A DNA stretch of 64,000 bases. Source: Roseicella aerolata. GTDB lineage: Bacteria; Pseudomonadota; Alphaproteobacteria; Acetobacterales; Acetobacteraceae. The stretch covers positions 62,001-126,000 of the forward strand of contig NZ_JAJAQI010000011.1 in NCBI RefSeq assembly GCF_020523605.1, written 5' to 3'. Numbering within the stretch: position 1 is the first letter of the stretch; the number at the start of each line of letters is the position of its first letter. Below are positions 7,012 through 17,295 of this stretch, piece by piece. Both the position numbers and the translations under genes were made by a program. The notes below the pieces were generated by a model. The model ran no database searches. It was not told the origin of the DNA and saw only the letters and a program-made list of their open reading frames with translations.

Positions 7012-9485
7012 TCCTCCTCCGAGGACCGCCGCGCCAGCACCTCGCGCTTGCCGACATGGTTGGCCGGGCCGACCACGCCTTCCTTCTCCATCTGCTCGAT
7101 CAGCTTGGCGGCGCGGTTGTAGCCGATATTGAGGTGGCGCTGGATGAAGCTGGTGGAGGCCTTGCCCTCCCGGCTGACGAGATCAACCGCCTGGTCGAAG
7201 AGCGACTTCTCCGAATCGGAGGCCCCGGCGATGCCGGACATGGACAGGCCCTCGCCGCCGCCCTCCTCGTCCTCGGTCTCGGTGACCTCCTCGATATAGG
7301 CGGGCTCGCCCTGCTCGCGCAGGAACTCCACCACCCGCTCCACCTCGGAATCCGAGACGAAGGGACCATGGACGCGCGCCACGCGGCCGCCGCCGGCCAT
7401 GTGCAGCATGTCGCCCTGGCCCAGCAGTTGCTCGGCGCCCATCTCGCCCAGGATCGTCCGGCTGTCGATCTTGGAGGTGACCTGGAAGGAGATGCGGGTC
7501 GGGAAATTGGCCTTGATGGTGCCGGTGATGACGTCCACCGAGGGCCGCTGCGTCGCCATGATCACATGGATGCCGGCGGCGCGCGCCATCTGCGCGAGCC
7601 GCTGCACCGCGGCCTCGATCTCCTTGCCCGCCACGATCATCAGGTCCGCCATCTCGTCGATGACGACGACGATCATCGGCAGCGGGGCGAGGGCGAGCGG
7701 CTGCTCCTCGAAGACCGGCTTGCCGGTTTCCGGGTCGAAGCCGGTCTGCACCTTGCGGGTCAGCACCTCGCCGCGCCGGCGGCTTTCCTGCACCTTCTCG
7801 TTGTAGCCACCGATATTGCGGACGCCGAGCTGGGACATGGCGCGGTAGCGCCGCTCCATCTCCCGCACCGTCCATTTCAGCGCGCCGATCGCCTTGGGCG
7901 GCTCGGTCACCACCGGGGCCAGCAGATGCGGGATGCGGTCATAGACCGAGAGCTCCAGCATCTTCGGGTCGATCATGATGAAGCGGCACTCCTCCGGGCT
8001 GAAGCGCCAGAGAAGGCTGAGGATCATGGTGTTGATGGCGACCGACTTGCCCGAGCCGGTGGTGCCCGCGATCAGCAGGTGCGGCATGCGGGCGAGGTCG
8101 GCGATGACCGCATTGCCACCGATATCCTTGCCCAGCGCCAGCGGCAGCCGGCCGGGATGCCGCACCCAGTCCTCCGAGGACATCATCTCGGAGAAATAGA
8201 CCGTCTCCCGCTTGGCGTTCGGCAGCTCGATGCCGATGACGTTGCGGCCGGGGACGGTGGCGATGCGCACCGCGGTGACGTGCATGTTCCGCGCGATGTC
8301 GTCGGCGAGGCCGATGACGCGGGCCGACTTGGTGCCGGGCGCGGGCTCGAGCTCATAGAGCGTGACCACCGGGCCGGGGTTGATGGCGGCGATGCGGCCG
8401 CGCACGCCGTAATCCTCCAGCACCTGCTCCAGCAGGCGGGCATTGGCCTGCAGCGCCTCCTCGCTCGGCCGTCCCACGCGCTTCGCCGGCGGCTCCTGCA
8501 GCAGGTCGAGCGGCGGCAGCCGCCAGGGATCCTCGCCGGGCAGCGGCAGCACCTCCTGCCGCGCCGCCTTCGCGGGCTTCGCCGGGGGGCTCGGCGGCGC
8601 GATGCGGGCCGGCTTCGGGGCCGGGCGCTCGTCCGGCGCCTCGGCGGAGGATGCCTCCAGCTGCGGCTCGGTGCGCGGGCGGCGGCGCTCCTCGGCGGCG
8701 GCATCGGCCGCGCGCAGCACGGCGGCCAGATCGGCCCCCGGCTCGGCGGAAACCCGGCGGCGGAAGCGGAACAGGCTGCGCAGCGGCCTGGCGGCGCGGC
8801 CGAGCAGCCCGGCCGCGCCGCGCGCCCCGGCGCCGCCGGCCCGCGCGACACCCCCGGCCGAGGCCCGGGCGGCCCGGCCGAGTCGCAGCCATTCGGCCGG
8901 CGAGAGGCCGAGCGCCGCGATCGTCAGCAGCACGGCGACGCCGGCGAGCACGATGCCGGAGACCAGATCCCCGAAGGGCCCGAGCAGGGCGCCGGCCGTG
9001 TCATGCAGCGCATGGGCGGTGACGGCGCCGATGGCGCCGCCCGCGCCGGCCGAGGCCGGCAGCCCGGCCGGCAGCGGCACCAGCGTCAGCGCGGCCCCGC
9101 CCATCGGCAGGGCGGCGAGCAGCGCCGCCAGCCGGGCGGGAAACAGGCTGAGGCCGCGATGCGTCGCCAGCCGCCAGGCCCAGGCGAGCAGGGCGAGGCC
9201 CGGCAGCGCGCCGGCCCAGCCGAAGCCCTGCAGCATCACATCCGCCACCATGGCGCCGGCCGGCCCGACCAGATTGGCCGGCGCCCGGGTGGTGGCGGTG
9301 GAGAGGGAGGGGTCGGCCGGGTCGTAGCTGGCCAGCGCCACGAGGAGGGCGAGTCCGGAGAGCCCGCAGAGCAGGCCGAGCATCTCGAACAGGCGGCGGC
9401 GAATGGCCGCCTTGACGGCGGGCGAGGCGAAGCGGCGGACCCCGGCGAGCGGGGCGCTGGTGACGGAGGCACGGGTCGCGGGCAT
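7008..9485 (-). CDS. ftsK: DNA translocase FtsK
   Basis: The septal DNA pump that clears chromosome dimers and trailing DNA at division. The 825-residue protein has a membrane domain of about four helices in the first 210 residues, then a charged proline-rich linker (about 250-340). The motor follows: an alpha domain, Walker A GTTGSGKS near residue 475, Walker [12 protein letters not shown], and the [11 protein letters not shown] stretch. A C-terminal winged-helix gamma domain ([20 protein letters not shown]) reads KOPS sequences. This is normal length for an alphaproteobacterial FtsK. Its stop overlaps the TTG start of the frameshifted gene, so the two were probably translationally coupled. 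Confidence 0.97.
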   Translation of the reverse strand: MPATRASVTSAPLAGVRRFASPAVKAAIRRRLFEMLGLLCGLSGLALLVALASYDPADPSLSTATTRAPANLVGPAGAMVADVMLQGFGWAGALPGLALLAWAWRLATHRGLSLFPARLAALLAALPMGGAALTLVPLPAGLPASAGAGGAIGAVTAHALHDTAGALLGPFGDLVSGIVLAGVAVLLTIAALGLSPAEWLRLGRAARASAGGVARAGGAGARGAAGLLGRAARPLRSLFRFRRRVSAEPGADLAAVLRAADAAAEERRRPRTEPQLEASSAEAPDERPAPKPARIAPPSPPAKPAKAARQEVLPLPGEDPWRLPPLDLLQEPPAKRVGRPSEEALQANARLLEQVLEDYGVRGRIAAINPGPVVTLYELEPAPGTKSARVIGLADDIARNMHVTAVRIATVPGRNVIGIELPNAKRETVYFSEMMSSEDWVRHPGRLPLALGKDIGGNAVIADLARMPHLLIAGTTGSGKSVAINTMILSLLWRFSPEECRFIMIDPKMLELSVYDRIPHLLAPVVTEPPKAIGALKWTVREMERRYRAMSQLGVRNIGGYNEKVQESRRRGEVLTRKVQTGFDPETGKPVFEEQPLALAPLPMIVVVIDEMADLMIVAGKEIEAAVQRLAQMARAAGIHVIMATQRPSVDVITGTIKANFPTRISFQVTSKIDSRTILGEMGAEQLLGQGDMLHMAGGGRVARVHGPFVSDSEVERVVEFLREQGEPAYIEEVTETEDEEGGGEGLSMSGIAGASDSEKSLFDQAVDLVSREGKASTSFIQRHLNIGYNRAAKLIEQMEKEGVVGPANHVGKREVLARRSSEED

Positions 9486-9658
9486 GCGCGGCGGGGATCC
9501 GGCTGGAATTCAGCCGCAAGAATAACCTGCAACGCCCTGGCGAAGAAAGAAGTCCTGTGACGCGGGAGCGTATCGAATGCCCCCCTGTGTCGGCTGCCGG
9601 CCGCCCCGGCCGGCGGGCGGGGCCGCATCGCCCCGCCGGCAGGCTGGCGGGGCGCCTG

Positions 9659-9689
9659 AAAAAGGGCGCCGGCCCGGTGGCCGGCGCCC
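9659..9689 (-). terminator. Intrinsic terminator of torF
   Basis: A perfect 11-bp stem (GGGCGCCGGCC at 9664-9674 with GGCCGGCGCCC at 9679-9689) with a 4-nt loop is followed on the minus strand by T5. It begins 26 bp after the torF stop codon. It isolates torF from ftsK on the same strand. Confidence 0.85.
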
Positions 9690-9715
9690 CCCCCTCTCTC
9701 CCCTGATCCGGGTGA

Positions 9716-10525
9716 TCAGAAGATCTTGCTCAGGGTGAACAGCACCCGGCCCTCGCAGATGCGCTGGCCGCCCTCGGCGCGCTCTGCCACCGGGGCGCAG
9801 TCCTTCTTGTCGATATTGGTGCCGTACCAGGCGACCGTGCCGGTGATGCCGGCGATGATCTCGCGCGACAGGCCGATCGAGTACCAAAGATAGTCCGGCG
9901 TGCCGAAGGCCGGGTTCCTCTCGATCCACTGGTAGCCGAGGCGGCCGGAGGCGGTCAGTTCCAGCGGCAGGGTGACGTCCACGCCACCCTCGACATAATG
10001 TCCATCGCCCGAGCGGCCGAAGAAATTCGGCGAGTAGTTGTAGGCCGCCAGCAGCTTCACCGGATCGATGGTGTAGGTCGCCTTGATGGCGAACTCATGA
10101 TACTCGTTCAACTGGCCGCCCGGCGCCTTGTCCTGCCCCGGATACAGATAGGCGATATAGCCCAGATCGAAGCTGATGCCGCCCAGTTCGAAGCGGTAGC
10201 CGGCCAGCAGGTCCAACTCCTGCCGGGTGTCGTTCCAGGGGCTGGCCAGGAATTTCGCATTGGTCAGGAAGGCGCCGACATAGACGCCGCTGTCATGCTG
10301 GACGTCGAGCGTGCCCTGGAAGGCCCAGTTGTTGCGGGTCTGGCTGATGCCGCGGAAGAGGTAGTCGCTGGCGATCGCGGGCGTGGTGGTGACGGTCAGG
10401 CCGAGCGACTCGATCTGCTGCTGCGCCGCGGCCGGCAGGGCCGGCAGGACGAAGGCGGCGGCTGCCAGGAGAGCGCCGCGGAGGAGGGCAGCGGGCCGCG
10501 CCAGCAGCCCGGACGAATGTGGCAT
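9716..10525 (-). CDS. TorF family putative outer-membrane porin
   Basis: A 269-residue outer-membrane beta-barrel protein with a Sec signal peptide ending in LPALPAAAQ. The mature part starts with SLGLTVTTTPAIASDYLFRG, then alternating strands with aromatic girdles (GVYVGAFLTN, YEFELGG-like strands, GYIAYLYPG), and ends in the terminal phenylalanine (LSKIF) that barrel assembly recognises. This matches the TorF family (TIGR02001). Members often sit beside ammonium transporter genes, as here, but the transported solute is not established. A terminator separates it from amtB upstream and another follows it, so it is probably transcribed alone from the short 110-bp gap. Confidence 0.85.
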   Translation of the reverse strand: MPHSSGLLARPAALLRGALLAAAAFVLPALPAAAQQQIESLGLTVTTTPAIASDYLFRGISQTRNNWAFQGTLDVQHDSGVYVGAFLTNAKFLASPWNDTRQELDLLAGYRFELGGISFDLGYIAYLYPGQDKAPGGQLNEYHEFAIKATYTIDPVKLLAAYNYSPNFFGRSGDGHYVEGGVDVTLPLELTASGRLGYQWIERNPAFGTPDYLWYSIGLSREIIAGITGTVAWYGTNIDKKDCAPVAERAEGGQRICEGRVLFTLSKIF

Positions 10526-10597
10526 CTCTGAGTGGTTCCCTTGCGAGATCTGTAACCGCCGCTTGTACGTTCTTGTGAGGCAACCTTCGGTCCGGCC

Positions 10598-10626
10598 AAA
10601 AAAAGGGAGGGGCCTCGGCCCCTCCC
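10598..10626 (-). terminator. Intrinsic terminator of glnK-amtB
   Basis: The inverted repeat GGGAGGGGC (10605-10613) and GCCCCTCCC (10618-10626) has a 4-nt CTCG loop. Reading on the minus strand it is followed by seven Ts (A7 at 10598-10604). It begins 10 bp after the amtB stop codon. Confidence 0.9.
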
Positions 10627-10635
10627 TCCCCTGGC

Positions 10636-11970
10636 TCAGGCCAGGCGCTCGCCATGCTGGGTGACGTCGAGCCCCTCGCGCTCCTCGTCCTCGGCCACGC
10701 GCAGGCCGACGATCACATCGGTGATCTTGAGGAGGATGAAGGTACCGATCGCGGTGAAGGCGAAGACCGCGGCGGTCGCATAGACCTGCAGCATGAACTG
10801 GTCGAAGCTGCCGCCATAGCCCTCGGGCGTGCCCGCGCTGGCCGAGAGCGGGCCATAGGCGAAGACGCCGACCAGCAGGGAGCCGACGATGCCGCAGACG
10901 CCGTGCACGCCGAAGGCATCCAGGCTGTCGTCATAGCCGCAGAGATGCTTGAGCGCGGTGGCGCCCCAGAAGCCGGCGAGGCCCGCGACCAGGCCGATGA
11001 TCAGCGCCGGCACCGGCAGGACGAAGCCGGCGGCCGGGGTGATGGCGACGAGGCCGGCCACCGCGCCGGAGATGGCGCCGAGGACGCTTGGCTTGCCTTT
11101 CGTCGCCCACTCCGCGAACAGCCAGGCGAGGGTCGCGCCGCCGGCCGCCACCTGCGTGACCAGCATGGCCATGCCCGCGCGCGCGCCGGCGCCGACCGCG
11201 GAGCCCGCGTTGAAGCCGAACCAGCCGACCCAGAGCAGGGCCGCGCCGATCACCGCCAGCGCCAGGTTGTAGGGCGACATGTTGTCGTTGCCGTAGCCCA
11301 CGCGCTTGCCGAGGACGATGGCGGCGACCAGGCCGGCGACGCCGGCATTGATGTGCACCACCGTGCCGCCCGCGAAGTCGAGCGCGCCGAGGGCGAAGAT
11401 CCAGCCATTCGGATGCCAGACCCAATGCGCCACGGGGGCGTAGATCAGGATGGTCCAGAGGATGTTGAACACCACCAGCGCGCTGAACTTCATCCGGTCG
11501 GCGAAGGCGCCGGTGATGAGGGCCGGGGTGATGATCGCGAAGGTCATCTGGAACATGGCGAAGACGGTCTCGGGGATGGTCATCGCCACCGCCGCATCGC
11601 CGCTGCCCAGGGTGAAGGGCTTGTCCCAGCTCTCCGCCAGGTTGCTCATGAACAGCTTCGACAGGTCGCCGATCCAGGCATTGCCCTCGCCGAAGGCGAG
11701 GCTGTAGCCGACCAGCATCCAGCACACCGTCACCAGCGCGGTGATGGTGAAGCTCTGCATCATGGTGGAGAGCACGTTCTTCTTGCGGACCATCCCGGCA
11801 TAGAAGAGCGCGAGGCCCGGGATGGTCATCATCAGCACCAGGGCGGTGGAGGTGAGCATCCAGGCGGTGTCGCCGGTATCGATCTTCGGGCCGTCATCCT
11901 GCGCCATGGCGGGCAGTGCGGCGAGCAGCGCCACGGCCGCCACGGCCAGCACGCGTGCGGGCTTCCTCAT
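10636..11970 (-). CDS. amtB: Ammonium transporter AmtB
   Basis: A 444-residue inner-membrane trimeric ammonium channel with a cleavable signal peptide (ALLAALPAMAQ) and eleven predicted helices. Pore residues are present: the first conserved histidine in YAPVAHWVWHPNGW and the second in AFGVHGVCGIVGSLL, with the DFAGGTVVHINAG signature between them. The charged C-terminal tail (AEDEEREGLDVTQHGE) is the segment that PII binds. It follows glnK by 40 bp on the same strand, so both come from the sigma-54-like promoter at 12387-12402 and transport is blocked by GlnK when nitrogen is plentiful. The start at MRKPARV gives the signal peptide. Confidence 0.96.
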   Translation of the reverse strand: MRKPARVLAVAAVALLAALPAMAQDDGPKIDTGDTAWMLTSTALVLMMTIPGLALFYAGMVRKKNVLSTMMQSFTITALVTVCWMLVGYSLAFGEGNAWIGDLSKLFMSNLAESWDKPFTLGSGDAAVAMTIPETVFAMFQMTFAIITPALITGAFADRMKFSALVVFNILWTILIYAPVAHWVWHPNGWIFALGALDFAGGTVVHINAGVAGLVAAIVLGKRVGYGNDNMSPYNLALAVIGAALLWVGWFGFNAGSAVGAGARAGMAMLVTQVAAGGATLAWLFAEWATKGKPSVLGAISGAVAGLVAITPAAGFVLPVPALIIGLVAGLAGFWGATALKHLCGYDDSLDAFGVHGVCGIVGSLLVGVFAYGPLSASAGTPEGYGGSFDQFMLQVYATAAVFAFTAIGTFILLKITDVIVGLRVAEDEEREGLDVTQHGERLA

Positions 11971-12010
11971 CTTGCTGTCCCCTGTCCTTCCGGAACTGTC
12001 CGCGGCCATG

Positions 12011-13932
<1,922 letters not shown>

Positions 13933-14177
13933 GGCCAAGGGCGGCCGGGCGGGAGCGGCACGCGAAAGGGCATGAGGGCCCGGAAGCGGGGCCCCGCCCG
14001 CTCCGCCATGGCGCAGGGCGGATCGGCCGCGGTTCCGGAAACCCGGGGCCGCCGCATCCGCTCACGCGGGGTTCGGCGGGGCCGGCTCCGCGCCCGGCGC
14101 GCATCCTGGTCCCGGCGCCCTCCGCAAACCGGCGCTGGGTTCCCATCTGCCCGCCAGCCCTATCGGAGGATCGCGCC

Positions 14178-14528
14178 ATGACCCGCCGCTTCGCCCTTGC
14201 CGGCATCTTGTTCCTGGCCATCGCCCCCGCCGCCCTCGCCCATCACGGCTGGAGTTCCTTCGACCGGGAGAAGGTGCTGGACCTGACCGCGCCGGTGATC
14301 CGTTCCACCTATGCCAACCCGCATGGCCTGCTGCTGCTGGCACGGGACGGGGTGGAGCTGACCATCGAGCTCGCCCCCACCTCCCGGCTGCAGGCGCGCG
14401 GCCTCGCGCCGGAGGACATCGCGCCCGGCAGGGTCGTACGCGTGCATGCCTATGAGAGCACCGGCAACCCGCGGCTCTTCCGCGCCGAGTGGATCGAGGT
14501 GGAGGGCCGCCGGATCGAGTTGCGCTGA
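14178..14528 (+). CDS. DUF6152 family secreted protein
   Basis: A 116-residue secreted protein of unknown function. A signal peptide (ALAGILFLAIAPAALA) is followed at once by HHGWSSFD, the DUF6152 hallmark, then a small beta domain (VIRSTYANPHGLLLL, VVRVHAYESTGNPRLFRAEWIEVEG). The repeated histidines at the mature N-terminus suggest metal binding, but this is inference. GGAGGA lies 7 bases before the ATG. It is followed by a PRC-barrel protein 94 bp away on the same strand. Similar pairs of small envelope proteins are common in this group, but no shared role is known. Confidence 0.8.
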   Translation: MTRRFALAGILFLAIAPAALAHHGWSSFDREKVLDLTAPVIRSTYANPHGLLLLARDGVELTIELAPTSRLQARGLAPEDIAPGRVVRVHAYESTGNPRLFRAEWIEVEGRRIELR

Positions 14529-14622
14529 GCACCATGCCGCCCGCGGCGGCGCGGCCCTCGGGAACGCCAGCGGGACGCCGGATGTTCATCCCCCCTGTCT
14601 CAGGAGGTGAAAGGAACAAGGC

Positions 14623-15015
14623 ATGATGCTCCGGCAATTCCTTCTCGGCGCCGCCGCCGCGCTCAGCATGGCGGGCATCGCGGCCGCGCAGCAGGCCGCT
14701 GCCCCCGGCGCCGCCCCGGACTACCGGGAGGTCAAGGACGAGAAGCTTGTCGTGCAGCCCTTCAACCTCACCGTCGACCAGATCGACGACATGGATGTCC
14801 ATGCCGGCGGGGGAGAGAAGATCGGCGAGATCGACGAGGTGCTGATGAACGCCGCCGGGCAGCCGGTTGCGGTCACGGTCGAGGCCGGCGGCTTCCTCGG
14901 GATCGGCGCGCGGGAGGTCATCCTCACGCTCGACCAGCTGCGGCTCGATGGCCAGCGCTTCGTCACCAGCCTGACCAGGGCACAGGTCGAGGCGCTGCCG
15001 CAGTGGAACGATTAG
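14623..15015 (+). CDS. Secreted PRC-barrel domain protein
   Basis: A 130-residue protein with a signal peptide (FLLGAAAALSMAGIAAAQ) and one PRC-barrel fold from about residue 40 (NLTVDQIDDMDVHAGGGEKIGEIDEVLMNAAGQPVAVTVEAGGFLGIG is the span, residues 48-96). PRC barrels bind protein or RNA partners in photosynthetic reaction centres and RimM, but secreted versions have no known partner. There is an excellent ribosome binding site (AGGAGGTGA). Two ATGs in tandem could serve; the first is used here. Its stop codon TAG (15013-15015) is the left edge of a composite repeat, so transcription may run into that structure. Confidence 0.82.
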   Translation: MMLRQFLLGAAAALSMAGIAAAQQAAAPGAAPDYREVKDEKLVVQPFNLTVDQIDDMDVHAGGGEKIGEIDEVLMNAAGQPVAVTVEAGGFLGIGAREVILTLDQLRLDGQRFVTSLTRAQVEALPQWND

Positions 15016-15113
15016 GTCAGATCGCCGGAGGTGGCGAAGGACCGGGCGCGTGACCCTGCCCGAAATACGGAAGACAACACGGATTGCCGTTCAACCTTGA
15101 ACGCAATCCGCGG
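15015..15113 (+). repeat. Composite palindromic repeat (modules B then A), copy 1, degenerate B
   Basis: Module B (about 15015-15062) keeps CAGATCGC, GGAGG, GCGTGA and a trailing CTGCCC in the same order as the intact copy at 46063-46111, but with scattered changes. Module A (15080-15110) is a hairpin: CGGATTGC, one bulged C, GTTCAA, loop CC, TTGAAC, GCAATCCG. The element fills the space between two convergent genes and begins on the last base of the upstream stop codon. Confidence 0.6.
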
Positions 15114-15127
15114 CAGGGCGGGTCGCG

Positions 15128-15182
15128 CAGCGGCCCTCCGGGTCTCGGCTTCGCGGCATCGGCCGCGGGCCGCAGGTCGGGA
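15128..15182 (+). repeat. Partial family D element, copy 3
   Basis: The stretch shares the GGCCCTCCGGG, CGGCTTCGCGGCA, GGCCGCGG and final GGCCGCAGGTCGGGAC blocks with the fuller copy at 51111-51236. It lacks the opening hairpin and may be truncated by the adjacent composite repeat. It is non-coding. Confidence 0.45.
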
Positions 15183-15223
15183 CGCCATGCGCCAGGTATC
15201 GCGCCCCGCCGCGATCCGCCCGG

Positions 15224-15694
15224 TCACACAAAGGCAATCCAGCGGCCGAGGGCGAGCGCACCGAGCCAGAGCAGCAGGGAGGCGAGGCCCGCCAGGCGCG
15301 TCGCCCCGCGGCCCGGCCGCAGCGCCGCCGGGTTCCGCCGCCAGCGCCATTCGAAGACCAGCGCATGCAGGCTGGCCAGCGCCACCACCAGCAGCTTCAG
15401 CCGCATCGCCGGATTCTCGACATACTCGAAGGGCCGCACGGCGAAGAGCAGCAGTCCCGTCGCCATGGCCAGGGCGAGCCCAAAGGCCGCCGCCCGCCGC
15501 AGGAAGCGCAGCCCCGCCGCGTCCAGCCGGCGCAGCGCGCCGATGAGGTGCAGATCCACCAACAGGATGGGGCCGAGCAGCAGGGCAAGGCCGAGCACAT
15601 GCGCGGCCGAGGCCGCGGCATAGAGCGGCGCCGAGCGCGCCAGGCGGGAGGCGAGGCCAAGCGCCTCCAGCGCGCCGAGCGCCGCCTCCAGCAC
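15224..15694 (-). CDS. Uncharacterised inner-membrane protein, four helices
   Basis: I do not recognise a named function. The 156-residue product has about four hydrophobic helices (AAASAAHVLGLALLLGPILL, a RRAAAFGLALAMATGLLLFA span, LLVVALASLHALVFEW, LASLLLWLGALALG). The layout, with HVLG in helix 1 and a paired DLHLIGAL, resembles small DUF2214/DUF6644-like bacterial membrane proteins, where histidines may hold heme, but I cannot confirm this. The start is GTG at 15694, 11 bases past the DUF971 stop and with an in-frame stop just upstream, so the start is well fixed. It is probably co-transcribed with DUF971. It ends convergent to the PRC-barrel gene. Confidence 0.65.
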   Translation of the reverse strand: MLEAALGALEALGLASRLARSAPLYAAASAAHVLGLALLLGPILLVDLHLIGALRRLDAAGLRFLRRAAAFGLALAMATGLLLFAVRPFEYVENPAMRLKLLVVALASLHALVFEWRWRRNPAALRPGRGATRLAGLASLLLWLGALALGRWIAFV

Positions 15695-15705
15695 GGCGCG
15701 GCGCC

Positions 15706-16074
15706 TCAGCCCTTCCGCTTCGGCGGGTCCCGGCTCAGCCCCTTCGCCGCGAGCGCGCGCTCATACTCCGCCCATCGCTCCGCCTGCTCCCGGCCCAGCG
15801 CATGCAGATAGGTCCAGGAATAGATCCCGCTGTCATGCAGGTCGTCGAAGACGATGCGGATGGCGTAGTGCCCGACCGGCTCGGCGCGCAGGATGCCGAC
15901 CTCCCGCCGCCCGGCGAGGATCACCTTCTGGCCCGGCCCATGCCCCTGCACCTCAGCCGAGGGACTCTCGACCCGCAGGTATTCGGCCGGCAGGGCGAAG
16001 CGGCTGCCGTCGTCGAAGGCAACCTCCAGCACGCGCTCGGCGCGCTTCAGCCGGATTTCGGTGGGTGTGGGCAT
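15706..16074 (-). CDS. DUF971 (gamma-butyrobetaine hydroxylase-like N-terminal domain) protein
   Basis: A 122-residue stand-alone DUF971 protein. The family shows the same domain as the N-terminus of gamma-butyrobetaine hydroxylase, and free-standing forms are linked to iron-sulfur metabolism, though the function is not settled. Seen here: IRLKRAERVLEVAFDDGSRFALPAEYLRV, a span from residue 6 to 34, then GHYAIRIVFDDLHDSGIYSW with the conserved HDSGIYSW motif. A longer in-frame start exists but would add a low-complexity leader; MPTPTEI is preferred. Two perfect inverted repeats separate it from trm112 upstream on the same strand. Confidence 0.85.
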   Translation of the reverse strand: MPTPTEIRLKRAERVLEVAFDDGSRFALPAEYLRVESPSAEVQGHGPGQKVILAGRREVGILRAEPVGHYAIRIVFDDLHDSGIYSWTYLHALGREQAERWAEYERALAAKGLSRDPPKRKG

Positions 16075-16123
16075 GGTCGCTGGCGTCCCGGTGCTGGCGG
16101 CGCGGCGGGGTCGGGGGCCGGCC

Positions 16124-16179
16124 TCATACCGGCCGCACGAATGCTTGGCCCATGGTCGGCGGTCGTGCGGCCGGTATGA
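16124..16179. repeat. Perfect 17-bp inverted repeat upstream of the DUF971 gene
   Basis: TCATACCGGCCGCACGA at 16124-16140 pairs with its exact reverse complement at 16163-16179 across a 22-nt loop. It lies 50-105 bp before the DUF971 start codon. No T run follows on either strand. The length of the perfect match in a short gap is far beyond chance. It could be a transcript hairpin or a paired operator. Confidence 0.75.
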
Positions 16180-16221
16180 CTCTCTTGTTTCGCGCGCAGC
16201 CGCCACACCAACCCTGCGCGC

Positions 16222-16263
16222 GATACGTGCCGCGGAAAGTCAGAACTTTCCGCGGCACGTATC
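16222..16263. repeat. Perfect 19-bp inverted repeat at the trm112 stop codon
   Basis: GATACGTGCCGCGGAAAGT (16222-16240) is followed by a 4-nt loop CAGA and its exact reverse complement (16245-16263). The right arm reaches into the trm112 stop codon (16262-16264). It is a very stable hairpin but has no T tract, so it is not a classical terminator. It may stabilise the trm112 message 3' end or act as a Rho-linked pause. Confidence 0.8.
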
Positions 16264-16486
16264 AGCCGTCGAGCGGCCGCGCCTCGTCCGGCAGCATGAT
16301 CGGGATGCCGTCCCGGATCGGATAGGCCAGCCGCGCGGAGTCGCTGATCAGCTCGCCGCGCGCCCGGTCGTAGCGCAGCGGGCCCTTGGTGACCGGGCAG
16401 ACCAGGATTTCCAGGAGGGCGGGATCGACCTCGCCGCCGGGGGCAGGCCCCGGGCCGGACGGGGGAGTGGCTTGGGTGTCGCTCAT
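16262..16486 (-). CDS. Trm112 family protein
   Basis: A 74-residue small protein of the Trm112/YcaR (UPF0434) family. In eukaryotes and archaea Trm112 activates several methyltransferases; in bacteria the partner is mostly unknown. The core [17 protein letters not shown] (residues 24-40) and the ending [17 protein letters not shown] (54-70) are unmistakable. Only one of the usual zinc cysteines is present ([10 protein letters not shown]), as in most proteobacterial members. It lies 119 bp after lonD on the same strand. The stop codon sits inside a strong inverted repeat. Confidence 0.9.
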   Translation of the reverse strand: MSDTQATPPSGPGPAPGGEVDPALLEILVCPVTKGPLRYDRARGELISDSARLAYPIRDGIPIMLPDEARPLDG

Positions 16487-16605
16487 GATGCGCCAGTGTA
16501 GCCTGTCTGCCGCGCGGGCACAGGCCTTCGCCGGGTTCGGGACGACAGCAGGCGCGACGGCCGGCGCCGCAGGCCCGCCCCGCCGGATCCCTTCCGCGAT
16601 CCGCC

Positions 16606-17283
16606 CTAGCTCGGCCGGCGGTCGGGCGGCAGGTCGCCCGCGCCCGGCTCGGGATGCGCGCCCATCTGCAGCAGCGCCACCAGCATGGCCGCCCGCGCCT
16701 CGGGCGTCGCCGCCTCCAGCAGCGCCTGCTTCTCCCGCACCTCGAAGGGGCAGACCATGGCCAGCGTCAGGACCAGCAGCTGGTCGGAGGTCTGCTCGAT
16801 CGCCTCCCAATTCGCCTCGATCCCACGCGCCTTGAAGAAGGGCCTGAGCGCGCCGAGCAGCGCCGGCCTGTCGATCCCGGCCGGCGTCCCGGAGGGATCG
16901 AGATCCGCCTCGAAGCCGGCATAATCGGCCCGCACGCGCCGATAGCCGCGGCGCATCGGGAGTTCCTCCGCCACCCGGAACCGGATCACGCCGGTGAGCG
17001 TGATCAGCAGCCGCCCATCCTCCGTCTCGGCGAAGGAGGAGAGGCGGCCGAGGCAGCCGATGCGGTAGAGCCCCGGGCCGGTCTCGCCGCGCGGCGCCCC
17101 CGGCTCGGGCTGGATCATGCCGAACATCCGCCCGGCGCCCAGGCTGTCGAGCGTCATCGCGAGGTAGCGCGGCTCGAAGATGTTCAGCGGCAGGCGGCCG
17201 CCGGGGAGGAGCAGGGCGCCGGAGAGCGGGAAGACCGCGATCTCCGGCGGCAGCTGATCCAGGGTGGGGTGGAAGGCGGCCAC
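16606..17283 (-). CDS. LON peptidase substrate-binding domain protein
   Basis: A 225-residue protein consisting only of the Lon N-terminal substrate-binding fold, without ATPase or protease domains (COG2802). Typical features are [20 protein letters not shown] at the N-terminus and IFEPRYLAM, then GRMFGMIQP, and the helical bundle in the C-terminal half. The start is GTG, 12 bp past the stop of the upstream thioredoxin gene, so they form one unit. The role is unknown; the conserved neighbourhood with a redox chaperone and trm112 suggests protein quality control, but that is inference. A distal low-complexity tail (DLPPDRRPS) is not conserved in the family. Confidence 0.9.
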   Translation of the reverse strand: MAAFHPTLDQLPPEIAVFPLSGALLLPGGRLPLNIFEPRYLAMTLDSLGAGRMFGMIQPEPGAPRGETGPGLYRIGCLGRLSSFAETEDGRLLITLTGVIRFRVAEELPMRRGYRRVRADYAGFEADLDPSGTPAGIDRPALLGALRPFFKARGIEANWEAIEQTSDQLLVLTLAMVCPFEVREKQALLEAATPEARAAMLVALLQMGAHPEPGAGDLPPDRRPS

Positions 17284-17295
17284 CGTGCCGGGGAC

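Noticed and set aside
7056-9560. Long plus-strand frame of over 800 codons over ftsK
   Set aside because: It is antisense to FtsK, whose motifs are intact. The frame is dominated by His, Arg, Gln and Gly runs from reverse reading of GC-rich codons.
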